A DNA stretch of 64,000 nt from Lyophyllum atratum (lineage: Eukaryota > Basidiomycota > Agaricomycetes > Agaricales > Lyophyllaceae), in contig JACGCN010000024.1 of NCBI GenBank assembly GCA_014905825.1, forward strand, positions 496,001 through 560,000. The letters run 5' to 3'. The notes under the pieces are model-generated. The model saw only the letters and a program-made list of their open reading frames with translations. It did not search any database and was not told the origin of the DNA. The position numbers and the translations under genes were made by a program. How positions within the stretch are numbered: position 1 is the stretch's first letter; every line of letters starts with the position of its first letter. Shown piece by piece: positions 22,781 to 35,500 of the stretch.

Positions 22781-24753
22781 CTAGCAAGCCTTCCGGTCAA
22801 AGACATAAGTCGTCAGGCTCGTTCCCTTCAAAGCCAAAACCCAGTTCGTCCCACTTTTCACAGCACCACTCAACTGAGTAAAGTCTTCCGATGCCGATGT
22901 GCGGAATGCGCGGCTTGCGCAGGCTGCATCAGGGAACGTCAAGGTCAAGGACGCATCCGCGGCATTGGGATTCATTGCCAGGATGTAGTACGTGTTGGCA
23001 TCTGAAACGGCCATGGTGAACTTGTTCGCATCCGATCCAATGATGGGACGTCGCTGGCTGCCGGCTGGGTCTCTGGTCAGTCGATGAGTGATATGCATAT
23101 CCAAGGAGCTCACGTTTCACGAAGTTTCCAAAGTGTTTGTAGGTCCAGAATTGCTTCTTGATGTCTACCCTTGAGGTTAGTGATGTTCTGATATCAGAAT
23201 TAGTAAAATATCTCACAGAGAGCGAAGTTTTTATTCGTGGCATAGTTGCAGTCGTAATAAATGAGACCGTCCTATCGCGACAGCATCAATTCCGGGCAGC
23301 AAGGAATGAGGAAGAGACTGACGTTCCATCCATTTGCATTTGCAGTGGTCGCGCACGAGGGGTTGTTCAATGGAGAGCATCCAAGTCCTACAGGTGGTCC
23401 GGTGAGTCCCTTCGTAACGTTTCAAAAGCAAAGTTGACTGACCATTCGAAACAAGAGTCCAGAACTAGGAACAGGAACCAGCGATCAGCTTCGAGATGCG
23501 CTCAACGATAATCACGGCCTTACATCATAATGTGGCTCGTTGGCAAGAACCAAGCTCTGGAAGACCATACCCGCAAACATCAAAGCATTTTTGATCCTGA
23601 CAAATGTCCATTTTCATGACCTCGCGAGTCAGAAAGATCGCATTACGCCTTACGTTGGATCGTAACCTTGTGACCAACCTTTTCCACTCCCGTCTGGGTT
23701 TCCAAGAGAGCAGCAAACCTCCTAACACAGGTACGTAACAATCAATATCATATGCCGTACTTTGCCGACCAAGATGACCCACCGACATCCAGGTAGCTTT
23801 TCCGGGATACAGCCGATTCGTGTTGCTGATGAACGAGGTATAGCTCGCATCGGTAGGGAAGTCGTACGTGTGGTGAACGAGCGCAGTGACCTAGCATTTT
23901 TAAATCCAAAATGAGGTTCGAGTCTACGCCAAAAGGCCGACGGGCAAGCATACCTTACTAATGACCTGGGGCAGCCAAGATGCATACTCACTTCCGGCGT
24001 TCCCGAGACTCGAGGACTCGTCGGCCAATATACCAACAGACGATGTCAAGCCCTTGGCCGAAAGTGCATTGTACAGCCCGTTGATGACTTCTGCACGCCT
24101 AGAGCCCAAATTCAGCATTCCCCATGCAAAGACCTAATGACCTGAGTGACTCACTGTGTAGGCTGTACCTGCATCCCCTCTTGCCCACACGGCGACGGTC
24201 CAAACGTGCTGTCAGGCTCGTTCATCGGGGACACAAGATCAATATTCACGCCCTGCCCACGGAAATGCGCAATAACATCCGCGAGAAACGTCCCATACGC
24301 CGCGCCAGAACCCGTCACGAACCCGCCATTGCAGCTCGCCTTGCCCGACGTCAGCGGCGCGGGCGCACTATTCGCAAACGCCGTGAGGTGCTGCACACCG
24401 CGCTTCGCAGCCTCAAGGAGGAAATACACGCCCTGCGCGTCCTTCGCGAAGTTATACACGCCCGGGCTCACGTAGAATGTCTCCGGTGCGCGGGTTGGGT
24501 TGGAGACGTTGACACCGCCGGCGCCGATGTTGTACCGGTAGCTGGAGAGGCCCAGCCCGCTCGGGGAGAAGAGGAGCGTGGAGAGGTTCTGACGTGTTGC
24601 TTCGGGGAACTTGTAGAGGTCGTTGGGCCACCAGGCGCCGGAGCCGCCGATGCCGTGGAAGGTCTGAGCGGGGGTGGAGGAGACCGAAGCTGCGTGGACA
24701 CCGGGCCAGGGAAGGGAAGAGGCAAGAAATGTGATGGCGAGAGGCTTCAGCAT
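22781..24753 (-). CDS. Glycoside hydrolase family 30, endo-beta-1,6-galactanase-like
   Basis: ATG at 24753 begins a signal peptide (MLKPLAITFLASSLPWPGVH), then TFHGIGGSGAWWPNDLYKFP, a family signature. The acid/base Glu is in DLVSPMNEPDSTFG. The nucleophile Glu is reconstructed in KATWMS-EVCCSLG, where GAG is the first codon after the intron ending near 23724. Downstream exons give YGMVFQSLVLANEPHYD and the C-terminal beta-domain (ITHRL-like start, PIIGSDANKFTMAV, YYILAMNPNAADASL, TSLTTYVFDRKAC) ending at 22781. The signatures fit GH30 enzymes, closest by motif to the subfamily with beta-1,6-galactanases. A secreted enzyme acting on plant arabinogalactan or related glucans is likely. Its 3' end is 115 bp from that of the convergent CHY gene. 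Confidence 0.88.
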
Positions 24754-25272
24754 TTTTCGCAGATGGTACTCCCACTGTCATGTTGAGAGAAGGCTTATAA
24801 CGAGTGTGGAGGGAACATGAGGATGAGCATTCGAAACAACTTCTTGGGCAGGTGGCTAGGTCAAGTGGGTGGAGCTGGCAGACCACGGTCCGCCCGGGTG
24901 CTTCGAAGCTAGGTGGTCCCTTCTCCCGTCTCCGACAAAAGTCCCGACGAGAAGGTGGCTCAAGGGCCACGCGGGGCGCTCATCATCGCATTATCTACAA
25001 CGTGATAAAACTAGGAACCTGGTAGGACTTGGAATGTACAGGAATACCATCAGAATGATCAGAGAATAATATTCAAATCGCAGCGAATGACTTCACGTAC
25101 GTGAGCTTAAGCGTAGGCTCAACTGAACCCTCCCGTACAAATGCATTTGTAGTGGTAGGCTTTGGTTCTAGGTTACAACATTGCCTGACATTGCTTGACA
25201 TGGAGTGAAGCCGTATACGGTATTATCGTATGTTCTGTTGCCTTCAGCACCGGCATAATCGTGGGCAGGAAC
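24754..25272. other. Intergenic, GH30 upstream region
   Basis: Promoter side of the GH30 gene and 3' flank of U6 copy 2. No ORF or RNA motif was recognised. Confidence 0.4.
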
Positions 25273-25337
25273 AAAATAAATATTGAGATCCGTAGATCTA
25301 CCACTCCGGGAAAGCGTGTCATCCTTGTGCAGGGGCC

Positions 25338-25368
<31 letters not shown>

Positions 25369-25392
25369 TTCGTATGTCACCCCGAAGGGGAC
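25273..25392 (-). ncRNA. U6: U6 spliceosomal RNA, copy 2
   Basis: The complement carries the same RNA as 4963-5082: 5' hairpin GTCCCCTTCGGGG, the ACAGAGA and AGC elements, the internal stem-loop region, and the same extended 3' segment up to TATTTTGTTC. I saw no difference between the two copies over the RNA. Similarity extends about 77 bp upstream but stops within a few bases downstream of the T run, so each locus has its own 3' flank. Confidence 0.93.
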
Positions 25393-25468
25393 AATAGTAT
25401 GTAGGCAGTTTGCGTGGCGGAGAATCGGTTTTTGCTTTTTGTTCAGCCCACGGGTTGTGCTTATTAAT
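25393..25468 (-). promoter_or_regulatory. Conserved U6 upstream block, copy 2
   Basis: This is the reverse complement of the block at 4886-4962, with about half a dozen substitutions. It ends at TTATTAAT on the plus strand, after which the loci are unrelated. Confidence 0.55.
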
Positions 25469-25867
25469 ATTGTTTACATCTAATTTAGTCACGTATGGCT
25501 AAAATTCAGTTCACCTCCGTTCAGGACCAAATGATTGTTTCTCGCCAGCAGAATTTAGCAATGTTCAGAGAGAAGGACCAGGCGGAATCGAGACTCAGTT
25601 CGACCCACTCCCGTATCAAAGGATACAGACCTCAGTCATCATCTACATCCTGGACTTTTGCTCGTATGTCACCTCACAGGCAACCTCACCACTCAGTATG
25701 AAGGCACCGTTCTAACAGGCAGGGCACTCGTATGCAAGATGTATGTGCTGCACGATTTCGAGGTGAGGTGAGTCTGATAGCTTTGTACGAAATTCTAGCT
25801 GGAATCGCTAATAAATAATCATAAATTGCCATGAGGCGCGCGCCGAAGTCTGCCCTCGATCGCATAT
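25469..25867. other. Intergenic, nothing recognised
   Basis: AT-leaning sequence between U6 copy 2 and the VHL-domain gene. No gene or repeat was recognised. Confidence 0.35.
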
Positions 25868-26615
25868 TTAAGAAAAACTCCCCGCAGGTAAGAGGCTATT
25901 ATCAATGACCGCCGTTCCTTCATATGGAGCTGGGAAGAATATAGCAAACGGTTCCTTTTCATGCTCAGCAATGAGTGCCCACGGATGGCCCACAAATGTC
26001 GACTGGCGGCACGACTGTCCTGGCGGTATCGTGGCAAAAAGAACTCTCTTGCCATAGTAATCAACCCAGAAGACTTTGACTCCGACCTGGAGACGATTCT
26101 CAAACTCGATTGCGGTTGATACGCCTCCCTGGTCCGACAAAAGATTCGGCATGTCGGATGGACGTATCGCAGTAAGAGTCTTTGCGAACGCATAATTTAC
26201 TTAGCATCATGGGAACGAACCAAAACCGAGGCTTCGACTCACCTTGATAGGGAAGAGCATCCTATCGAGGATGGCAGCCGACTCGGGGAAGATTGGGAAA
26301 TATATGACTTTGCTTATGTCGTTCTTTCGGGAGACAACAACCTCCCATGGATGTCCTACGAAAGTCTCTTGGCGAATAGAATTGCCCGGCGCGAGCGCAG
26401 TGAAGAGCACTCGATTCCCGCTGAAGTCTATCCAGAATATTTTTGCTGACTCGGCCTCAAAACGGTTGACAAAGTTGACTGCAGCCGAAGGTCCCCCGTA
26501 GACTGAGCGGGGGTTTTCTACCGTGGATGAAGCCTGTGGGGAGAGTGTCTGCCACACGCGGATGAATCACTGACTCAGCCTGAACGATTAGGGAATATTT
26601 TCGCACCGGAACCAT
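25868..26615 (-). CDS. Tandem VHL beta-domain protein
   Basis: Two similar domains lie in successive exons. Domain 1 has AAVNFVNRFEAESAKIFWID, FSGNRVLFTALAPGNSIRQE and TFVGHPWEVVV. Domain 2 has IEFENRLQVGVKVFWVDYYG, KRVLFATIPPGQSCRQSTFV and GHPWALIAEH. The pattern 'F-x-N-R ... V-x-W-x-D-x-x-G ... L-x-P-G ... T-x-x-G-H-x-W' is that of the VHL beta domain, the hydroxyproline-reader fold of the von Hippel-Lindau protein. A GTGAGT donor after LFPIK and an acceptor CAAAG before TLTAIRPSDM join the two. The start is inferred: ATG 26615 (Met-Val-Pro) spliced by a 73-nt intron to ASSTVENPRSVYGG. The alpha domain that binds elongin is not seen. Function in fungi is unknown. Confidence 0.65.
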
Positions 26616-27470
26616 AGGAAGGTTGAATATCAGGAAAGGGGCAGCGCGATATGAATAACACTCCAATTGCTATCCACTGTGTCGAAGGGGAATGGCCGAT
26701 GTACTAGATAATCTGCCAACATCATGGATATTTATTGGAGATGACATCGAAGATAAGCACTTACTAGTGGTGGTGCCAGGAGCATGCCTGAACGCCAGTC
26801 CTCGATTGGCTTGACAGATCCCAAGGCTAATCATAGAACAAGACGGAAGAGCTCTCACATGTCGACAATGAGGCTAGATCAATTGAATGTGGTCGCCTCG
26901 GTCCAGGCAGCAAGTAAAATGCACATATAGCAAAGCAACTACGGAGTCGGAGTCTGCGTGCGGAAGACGCACTGGGCCCGATGCTGCGCAATCTCGGACT
27001 ACCGAGCGACATGTTCCTAACTTCCTCAATACCAGAGGGAAAACAGCTTGGTTTGTAAGTGTCCAAGGCGCCTGAGTTTGAATGGGCACACCTTCGGCTA
27101 GCTGATCCGTCGGTAGTCCCTTCGCTTTCGCCATCCAGCATGTGTGATGGGTATAGCTGAGCGTATCCAATGATCAAATCGCGAAGCTGAATTATGTCAT
27201 ATCGGGAGGGTTTTATCCAATCGGAGGGACTTGGGCATGGGCGACCTGTCATTTAAACTACGCATCGTGGGTTTCTCTGATCGGGTATTTGCCGGGCCTC
27301 ATGTCAATGTTAGCCTATCGCATTAGAACTTGGAATACGAGCCCACCAAGGGGGCTAGAGAACTGGTATAAAGCAAAACGATCTAGAGTTTTTTGATTCA
27401 TAGGGTGATGATACAATCAACTATCTTTGGATTTCCGAAGAGAATTGCATACTGGTCAAGTCGTCTGTGG
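26616..27470. other. Intergenic, possible minor ORFs
   Basis: Minus-strand frames of 141 codons (27252-26827) and 98 codons (27170-26874) overlap each other. Neither shows a domain or a spliced continuation. They are probably chance or remnants. Confidence 0.3.
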
Positions 27471-30400
27471 TTAAGCTGCAACAAGTCTGAACCCTGCGCT
27501 GCTCGCCTCCGTAGCTCCATTGTTGATCAATGCTCCTCCAGTTCCCAACGTCAGGTAATTCTTGTTCGAAGCAGCCAGAATTGAGTAGACACCGCCTGCG
27601 GCGCCTTGCTTAGGCCGAATGACGAAGACCTCCCATGATGAAGCGACATCACGAGCTGCAGAAAGCGTGAACGTGCCTGCCTGGTCGGCTGTGACGAACT
27701 TGTTGGTGGAAACAGTTTGGATTGTACCCGCATTGGGGGCGAATGCGAATTTAAATTGAGCAGCCTGTGCTTTATCAGTCGTCGACGCAATGAGGTTAGG
27801 GAGAGTCGAAGTCGCGACGTAGGCATTGTTGGTAGACTGGATGTAGAAGGTGCCGATGGGGTTTGACGCGGCGGAAGTGCATACGTTGGATGCGCCAGCA
27901 CGAGTGGAGATGAAGTAGAGTTGATTACTGAAAGAGTTTCCTGAGCCCCATGTTGTAAGCGAAGCAGAACGCTGTGCTGCAGCTGCAGGGTTTGCCTGCG
28001 AGTAAGCAAGATAGATAACCGATTTCCATTCGTCGCCGTATGTGGCATCATTGAGTTCAGGCAGGGCATAGTCATAGACCGCTTGAGCCCAGGTCGCGTC
28101 ATACATATATTCATTGATGGGAGTCACGGGCAGGATCTGGATCGCAGCAATCTGCACTTTCTGGGCGCCCCAGAAACTGGTAATTCGAAGTGAGATTCCT
28201 AGTTAAGTAGATCAGGAGATGAATGCCAACTTACAGCCAAGCACCCGCCTGGAAGTCCATAACATTCCCGATGGTGACAAGATTACGCAGGGCCTGTTCG
28301 GGGTATGGCTGGTCTCTATCCGTCGCACTGGCCTTGGGGTAAAGGTGCCAGTAGACCTGAGCAGCGTGTTGTTCGTTCGCAACCAGGAGACGAGCATAGT
28401 TCTTGATGTTGGTGTTGCCTGTGACGTCGGCCCAGAGCAAGGCTCCGTAGTAGCCATTCACTGCTTCGCCGATAGACTCTTGGTCACGAGGGCCTGCGCC
28501 GTTAGCGATGCCGGAAGCTACGGGGAGTGATGTCTATAAGCGCTAGATCAGATAAGGGCAGAACCGGTGCATACCCCAAGAATGTCCAGCAAACCAGTCA
28601 CGGCAACGCGTAACGGCGAAGTGGGGGTCGTTTTTCGAAGGGTTGACGATGTCCCGGAGGAACCAGTTCATCGTACCTCGGTATGTGTTCAACCAAGCGC
28701 TGTCATATCTAGTGGAGATATATTAGAGGCCGCGGTTGTGATGTGAGGAAGGAGTGATACGTACTTCGCAATAACGGCACCAGCGGCCAAGAAATATCCA
28801 TAGTGGAAGTGGTGATCGTTATAGTATCCATTGCCGTAATCGACCCATACGTTGTTGTAACCCGCTCGGTTGATGATGCCACCCCAGGCAGTCTCGTAAG
28901 CGGGTACCGCGGCTGATGCAGAATTGAACTAGAAGGATTTTAGCATTAGTTGTAATAGACGACAGATAATATGTACCAAGAAGCCGAACATGCTCTTCAG
29001 GTAAGTAACAACAGGCTGGATAAGGTCGGTCCGCCCGACTTGCTCAGCAATTAAACTAGAAGAACCTGTCAGCCAGCATTCAACTTTTGTAGTATACACT
29101 TACGCCAGTCTGGAGACCATGGCAACATGACCGCCGAAGAAGTAGAAATCTCCAGGTTGCGTTACCGCTGGCAGGTGTGCAATTTCGTACTCGAGACCAG
29201 CGATTAGCGACGCGCGACATGAAGCGTCTGGCGCACGAGGAGCGTTCCAGGAGATCGTAGGGAGGTTGTACCGCAAATTCCACACGTTTCCAATTGCTGG
29301 GTACATATTGCCCTTCGTGGTGAGATATGAGAGGGAGGACGTAGCCGGGAAATTGGGAGACTGCATCTTGGATCTTTGAACATTATGTCGGTTTTTCAAG
29401 CGATCAAGCGTTAAGTAGATGAGACAACATACCGGTGATGAGGCCATGTAAGCATAAGAAGGTTCGCAGCATTTCCGGTCACAGTCCAAGTGAAGCGGAG
29501 CGTGCCAACATCGCCAGAGATGTCGTAATCAGTGGCGACAGCTGTCGGGTAGTTCGCTGAGTACTGGTCAAGGAGTGCTTCGTGACCAGGGGCGTTGAGC
29601 TTGACCACTCGGAGAACACCGTTGAATTTGCCTCCAGCGACGATCGTGCCAGCGTTGCTCGCTGTAAGGCTGATCGCGCCAGAGAGAGAGTAGATGTTAT
29701 AGGTACCAGCGCCGTTGACGACCTGGAATTTGGTTGCCGAGATAGTGGCTACATATCCATATCAGAAAGTTATCCGAAACGTAGAAGGCACTGTACTCAC
29801 TGCTAGCACCAGCTCCAAGTGCTTTGCCAGAGAAAGAAGTGATAGCTCCTTTGGAACTCGTAAACTTGGGGGTTGAGCCAGAGTACGAGAAAGTCAGATA
29901 TGGGGAGCCAGGAACGAGGTAACTAGTCAGAGTGCTAGTCCCTGTGAAGTACTGGACTGTGACTGATTGAGTGTCCTGAGCAACACAATTGAGTCTACGG
30001 ACAACCAAATAGATATTGGTATTACCCAAGATAGAGCCTTGTGGTTTTTGATGTCGCCGTTGTGCTCAACAAATCCAACCGCCCAGTCGGCCTGGACAGG
30101 TTGGTGGATTGAGGTTCCGTCGAAGTCACGCGACGTTGAGAGTCCAAATTGGATTCCAGTGGGCGTCAAGCTACTCTGGTAAGGAAACGGGCCACCGACA
30201 ACGCTGCATGTGAAGCGTAAGAATTTGTAAACAGAACGTACAGAGGAAAAACGATAGACTTACGCGTCACCTGTGCCTGCTCCAAATCCGACCCACCAGT
30301 CATTTGTGGGAAACGGTGGAGAGAAGCCTTGGAAGAAGGAGTTGGGAGGTTGGTCGTTTGCAATGGATCCACCGGCGGGTGCAGGGCGGTCTGTGCCAAT

Positions 30401-30481
30401 TGGCCCAAACACACCCAGTACATCGCGGACGGTCAAAAGCCCAAAGAAAGCGATTAAGGCTGGGTTTCGAAGCCAAACCAT
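27471..30481 (-). CDS. Glycoside hydrolase family 81 endo-beta-1,3-glucanase with C-terminal beta-trefoil-like module
   Basis: ATG at 30481 begins a secretion signal ([20 protein letters not shown]). The N-terminal GH81 region follows ([20 protein letters not shown]). The catalytic region shows [20 protein letters not shown] and [20 protein letters not shown], which supply the conserved acidic residues. FQAGAW and [12 protein letters not shown] precede the end of the catalytic domain. From about 27900 the product continues with a roughly 140-residue domain of three similar stretches ([49 protein letters not shown]), resembling a fascin-like or ricin-type beta-trefoil. Many short introns are present. 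The enzyme would cut internal beta-1,3-glucan of fungal walls, in remodelling or mycophagy, with the tail as a possible carbohydrate-binding part. Confidence 0.9.
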
Positions 30482-32535
30482 TGCAGAGCAACTTGTAGAT
30501 TGTGGATAAGCTCGGTCAGGCTTTATATGAACGGAAAAATTCCAAAACGGAGGGAAGCTTGACTGTCAGCCGAGGCGAAGAGCCTAAATCGACTGAGATA
30601 TGGTTGCCATGTCTTGGACTCATCGGGAGGAGGCTAAGTGGAATCCGAAGGGAACAGCAAAATGGGTAATGAAGGCCTTCATACTTGCCGATGTGACCGC
30701 ACAGAGGAAAGGATATATTCGTCGCCCATGCGCCTGCCGAACCAGATGACTGACGTGGCGCCTTATACAGTTCGGAATATAACCAGTGGTAATGCGCGAC
30801 ACATAGCGCTGGGAATGTGCGGAAGGAAGGCGACTAGCTTCTTGAACCTATTGAATAAGCCAGGGTTGCGTCTCGCGCCTGCGCACGGGGGGACCAATGT
30901 CCGTGGCCATGCGCACCGGGAGGCAGATGATGATGTGAAGGACTGCATATCACTTCTGGTCAAAACCCATTAGGATTCGAGCAACGAAAATCAATCGAGA
31001 GGAACAAAAAGGGGAAGGGATGTCGTACCGGTGATACACATGTAGAAATCAACAACTCCCAAATACACGGACTACCTCACCATTCTCTGGAGAACGTGGG
31101 TACCTCTCTCACAGAGCCGAGAACGCTAGATAACGAGTGTCGCGGTCAGATGATCAGCACAGTGGTCTCGTCTCATGCACCGTCGTTCCCACTTGGAGAA
31201 CGAAAACAGCGAAACAGATGATCCCTGACGGTGACTTGTGGTCACTTGACGCGCCATTGATCACGAACATCTTGCCACTGCTCTTGGAGCTGCACATACT
31301 CAGCTGCTTCATATCCTTTCATATCCCATAGCTGGTTTCACGGCTCCGGAATCTAAACGCTAGTTTAGTTAAGCTGGCTAGCCGGGTGAGCTCCAGCTCG
31401 TCATGCGCCAAAGGATCCAAGAGATGCTCGGGCAGTAATGTGATCTCCCCGGGTTAGTAGAAGGCGACGACGAGTAGACCTGAGAGATCATGCGATCAGT
31501 AGGCGTAGAGATGCAAGGGAATACGTTATGTAGAAAGTGCCATCTGGTCAGCGGCAAAAGACCAACATGTCCTCGATCAAAGACAAGGAGTGATCCACGT
31601 GGCAATCTAATCACCCAGATTCAGCAGATTGGCTCCGACCTCTTGTGCTCCCTCGCTATTAACACCCTGAAAATTAGACATGTGTGATCATTCCGTTGTC
31701 TAGGCGTTCTGTACATGATGACACAATTCCCAGTAGTAGACTTGCCATGCGAAGTCACTGCGAAGCCTGTGTCAAATTGGCGTAGCTATGTACGAATCTT
31801 GTACGAATCTTCATCTTGGATTTGAGCATGGTTAGTAACTGTGGCGTAGACTTTCATGGCTGACGAGTCTCCTGGTTCATGAACATCATCATAGCCAGGT
31901 ACTCAAATCCTAGATCCATAGGTCATCTTCATACGCCTCCTGTTGCGGGGCACGGAGATTGAATAGGCTTCTCCAGAACGAAACAGACCTGGAGACGTGG
32001 GTGCGGACCTTTTAGACAAAATGTCACATGGAGAGTCGACCGACCAATATCAATCACCTGGGCAGTTAATCAAGTTCTGAACCGCAATCAGAGGACCTTT
32101 TTATACCATCGCGTACAACCGCATCCAAGAATCCACAAATGTGGCTAGATATGGCGCCTCTGACTGACCCCGGGTTTCGAAACTCCGTGGACGGCGAATT
32201 CTGCGCAGAATGTCAAAAAGCACCGCTTGAACACCACCTGTCTTATAGGCCACGATCTCGTCGACACATGTTATCCGATTTCCCATCCCCAGAAACGTAG
32301 CGTTGTGACCCATACTGATAAAAAGGTGCAGGAATGCGGCACACCGATCCCTGTACCGAACGTCCGACAAATAAGCGTGGTTTGTTTGCTCCGCAACGAA
32401 ACAATGGTCAAATGACAGTGACAAATTCCATCAACTTACCAACCCACTAAAACTGTTGCCTAGAAGCGCATGATGACAATCGGAATCTGGATGAGTAGCG
32501 TCGAGCAACGAGATATCGATGTCGAAAAATACATT
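30482..32535. other. Intergenic 2 kb with an uncertain ORF
   Basis: Mostly without gene signals. A minus-strand frame at 32424-32101 has ordinary codon content but no ATG at its start (an internal ATG-GGT-CAC lies near 32310) and no recognisable domain. A short GTACGAATCTT direct repeat lies near 31791-31811. Confidence 0.3.
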
Positions 32536-35500
32536 TCATGATTCAAAGTCGAACAAGTTTATCCGCCACCCATTACTGCTGCTCGGCAATTCCGGTTTCG
32601 GCACCTTGTCAACAGGATTGACCCTCTTCTTTTCCACTTCTTCCATCCGTGATGCCCAGCTGTCAACAGGCACGTCCTCCGACGGTATGAACCAAATTTC
32701 TTCGAGGCTGAGCTTCAGTTCCTCACTGAACTCTGCCAGCCGCTGTTGCATCGCCGCCCCTTCCTGGCGATGCTCTAGCGTGAACTGCAGCAGATGTGGT
32801 AGAAGTCCTCGGACTTCGTCTGGAACATTATGAGGACAAGAAACCTTGGGGGATGTGAAGTACGGTACCTTGTATGGTGGCAAAACGGGTGGCGAGCTTC
32901 GTCAAGGACTTCAGAAGATATTCTTCCTCGTCGACTGTCCCTTTCCGCCCTGACCCCACCTTCCTTTCCATTTTCCGCTTTGAGCGTGAGGTTCGCCTAT
33001 AGTAGCTTATCAGTGAGGTGAAACGTTTTCAAGCTGAAGGAACAGACTTTGACGACCGAGATGTTGACGTAGGTGCTACAGTGTATCGAGTGAAGGCCGT
33101 CGGGGCCATCGAGACATCAGTCATCACATCGACGTTATGCAGAGTCAAGTCTTCCGTTCCGTAAAATGCATCTGGGACAGCATGTTAATTTGGGCAACGA
33201 GACATGAATGACACAAATCCCACCTGGTTCTTCGACTTTTCGTATCCGAAGTTCGCGTATTCTGCTGAGCTGCTTCCGCAGTTGTTCCTTGCACTCGTTG
33301 ACGTCCTCTACGACTTGTGCACAACTTTCTAGAGCCGCCGGGTGGATAACATCTTCTACCAGCTCTGGCTTGCTGTGCAGTGCAGTCTAGAAAAGGTCAT
33401 TTGATGGTGCGAGAAATGTCAAAACAGTGGGACATACAATCCGACGGGCCTCGGAGAAATGATTTCCTTGCACATATGCAATGATACCTTCGCGTATGTC
33501 TTTCGAATAATCGAGAAGAACTCGTGCAGCTTCTGCGTGACGCTTTTTGGAGGTCAGGTCCTCTGAAAGTCATGCCGTCAACAAAATATTAGAAAGCTAG
33601 AGCGCGAAACGCCATTCACCTGCAACTCGATAGCCTGTAGAAACAATGTCCTCCTCGGGCATCCTTGTTTGAGCAGCAAGATAAAAGAGTTCTTGCCACT
33701 CAAGAGCCTTTTCGTGGGCGACCATGGCTTTCGAAATGCATTGAGCTTCCATGAAAGCTGTGGAACGGCCAGAGGAGGTCAGCAAATGTAGATACATCAG
33801 TTAACCAACTTGCCCGATGCTGCTTGCCTGAATTCACGACGTTCGAATAGCCAGTCGCCATATAATTCCAGAACGGCCTGAGAAACTCAAAGATGTCATT
33901 GGAACGTCGACATAGAAATGATATGCACGTACATTGTATCGATCGGTGCCTTTCCATATCCTCAAAGCTGCATCATACAGATGGTGTAGCTCAACGTATG
34001 CGAGTGCTTCGTCGAAATAATTTGCACCTACAACACGTATGTTTAATATTTTCCCGCATATGACGCGTCGGTTGGCTCACCAGCGAGGCTGAGGTTCCGC
34101 AGGGCAGTCTCATGGCGCTTCAAGTGATCATCGATCTTGAATCGTTGATAGTATTTCTCCAATGCCCGCAATTCACGAAGGAAGGGAAGATACTCTCTCG
34201 GATCCTGAGAACGCAGAGTTTCATTAGTCCGTATGGTGCATTTAAAATTGATATACCTTCTGAGCATGCTGCGCGATCATCAACACTAAAGAAAAGTCGT
34301 ACATTCCGAGCGCAGTGTCGAATAGCCCGTTCGCATCCACCAAGAAGATGATGTACTTCACGGCGTCTTCGACGACGTCTGGGTTACTCTCTATTCCCGT
34401 CTCATCAGCCTCGAGTGCCGAAGACGATTAGAAAAAGATCATTTACCTCGCAAACGAAGCAAGAGTGCGAGCCCAGCTTCATGGTCAGGAGGCGTCTTGA
34501 CAACGTACGCCGTCAAGATCGAATTAACATATTTCGTCAAGTCCTTCTTTTCCAGTTCTATTCTGACGGTATCGCAGAGTTTCGCAATGGCTTCTGGAGG
34601 CTGTGATCCGCGCCTAAGAGATGAATATATGGGGTCAGCCAAAAGTATGGAGAGTACACTCGACACTCGACGTACCCAAGGCCAGTCAGAAAGAGATTGA
34701 TGTGATCGACCTCGTGGATCTGCTCGACGAAAGATGAGATCCGCTCTAAGAATTTGGCTTGATCATGATCAACAAGGACATTGAGATCAATACGGTGCTT
34801 TCTGCATGCAAAGAATGCTTTCCGATAGTTGCCCCTGTTCTGGATTCAGCATCTGCAACTGTAGCTTGAAGCGTACTCACGCATCAATGTCCTGCTTAAC
34901 GACCTCCATAACTAGCGGCCGGGGGTTGATCGTCTCCAAGTTACCACGGGGCATCTGGAGGACCAAGCTCATAGCACTGGGTACGGCCACAACAATCCTC
35001 GACCCCCGCTCGACGCGTCGCTTTTCCCAGTCGGTCTTGTCTGAATTGGATTGAGCATCCTGAACCTCTAAGAGAGCTCTTAAACTCGTCAGAGGAACAA
35101 AGTTCGCCTCGTGAGCGGTTGTCGTGAAGATGATGAACCCAGATGCCACTGTAAAAGATGTCACGTTCATTGTTAGAATGTGATTGAGCTCCCCCGATGC
35201 GACATGCAGTTTTCCTGAGCTCCCCAATCCCACATAGATAGTACAGTCACCATCCGAGGATGGAACCATGAGGCCTTGGGACTGTAGACAAAATTCTGGA
35301 AATTTAGATGCCGGCATGAATCGTTGTAGTTCAGAGTCGTCTGTCCAGAAGATTAAGGAGAAGGATGCGGTGTATATTCGTGGGGCTCACATTGGTGTAT
35401 CTCCCCGCCCGGTCCTTGGCATGCAACCTCAGTTCCTGCGGTCACCAACCGGGAATTACGATGAGGTAGGCTGATGGTAGTAGATTTTCTCTTGCTTCCA

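Noticed and set aside
22781..30481. Possible co-regulated cluster of GH30, VHL-domain and GH81 genes
   Set aside because: The three are adjacent and on one strand, but a U6 gene and long gaps separate them. Nothing in the sequence shows shared regulation.
32430..32535. 33-codon in-frame extension after the ELP1 TGA
   Set aside because: The protein already ends with the conserved ELP1 C-terminus; readthrough has no support and the stretch is most simply 3' UTR.
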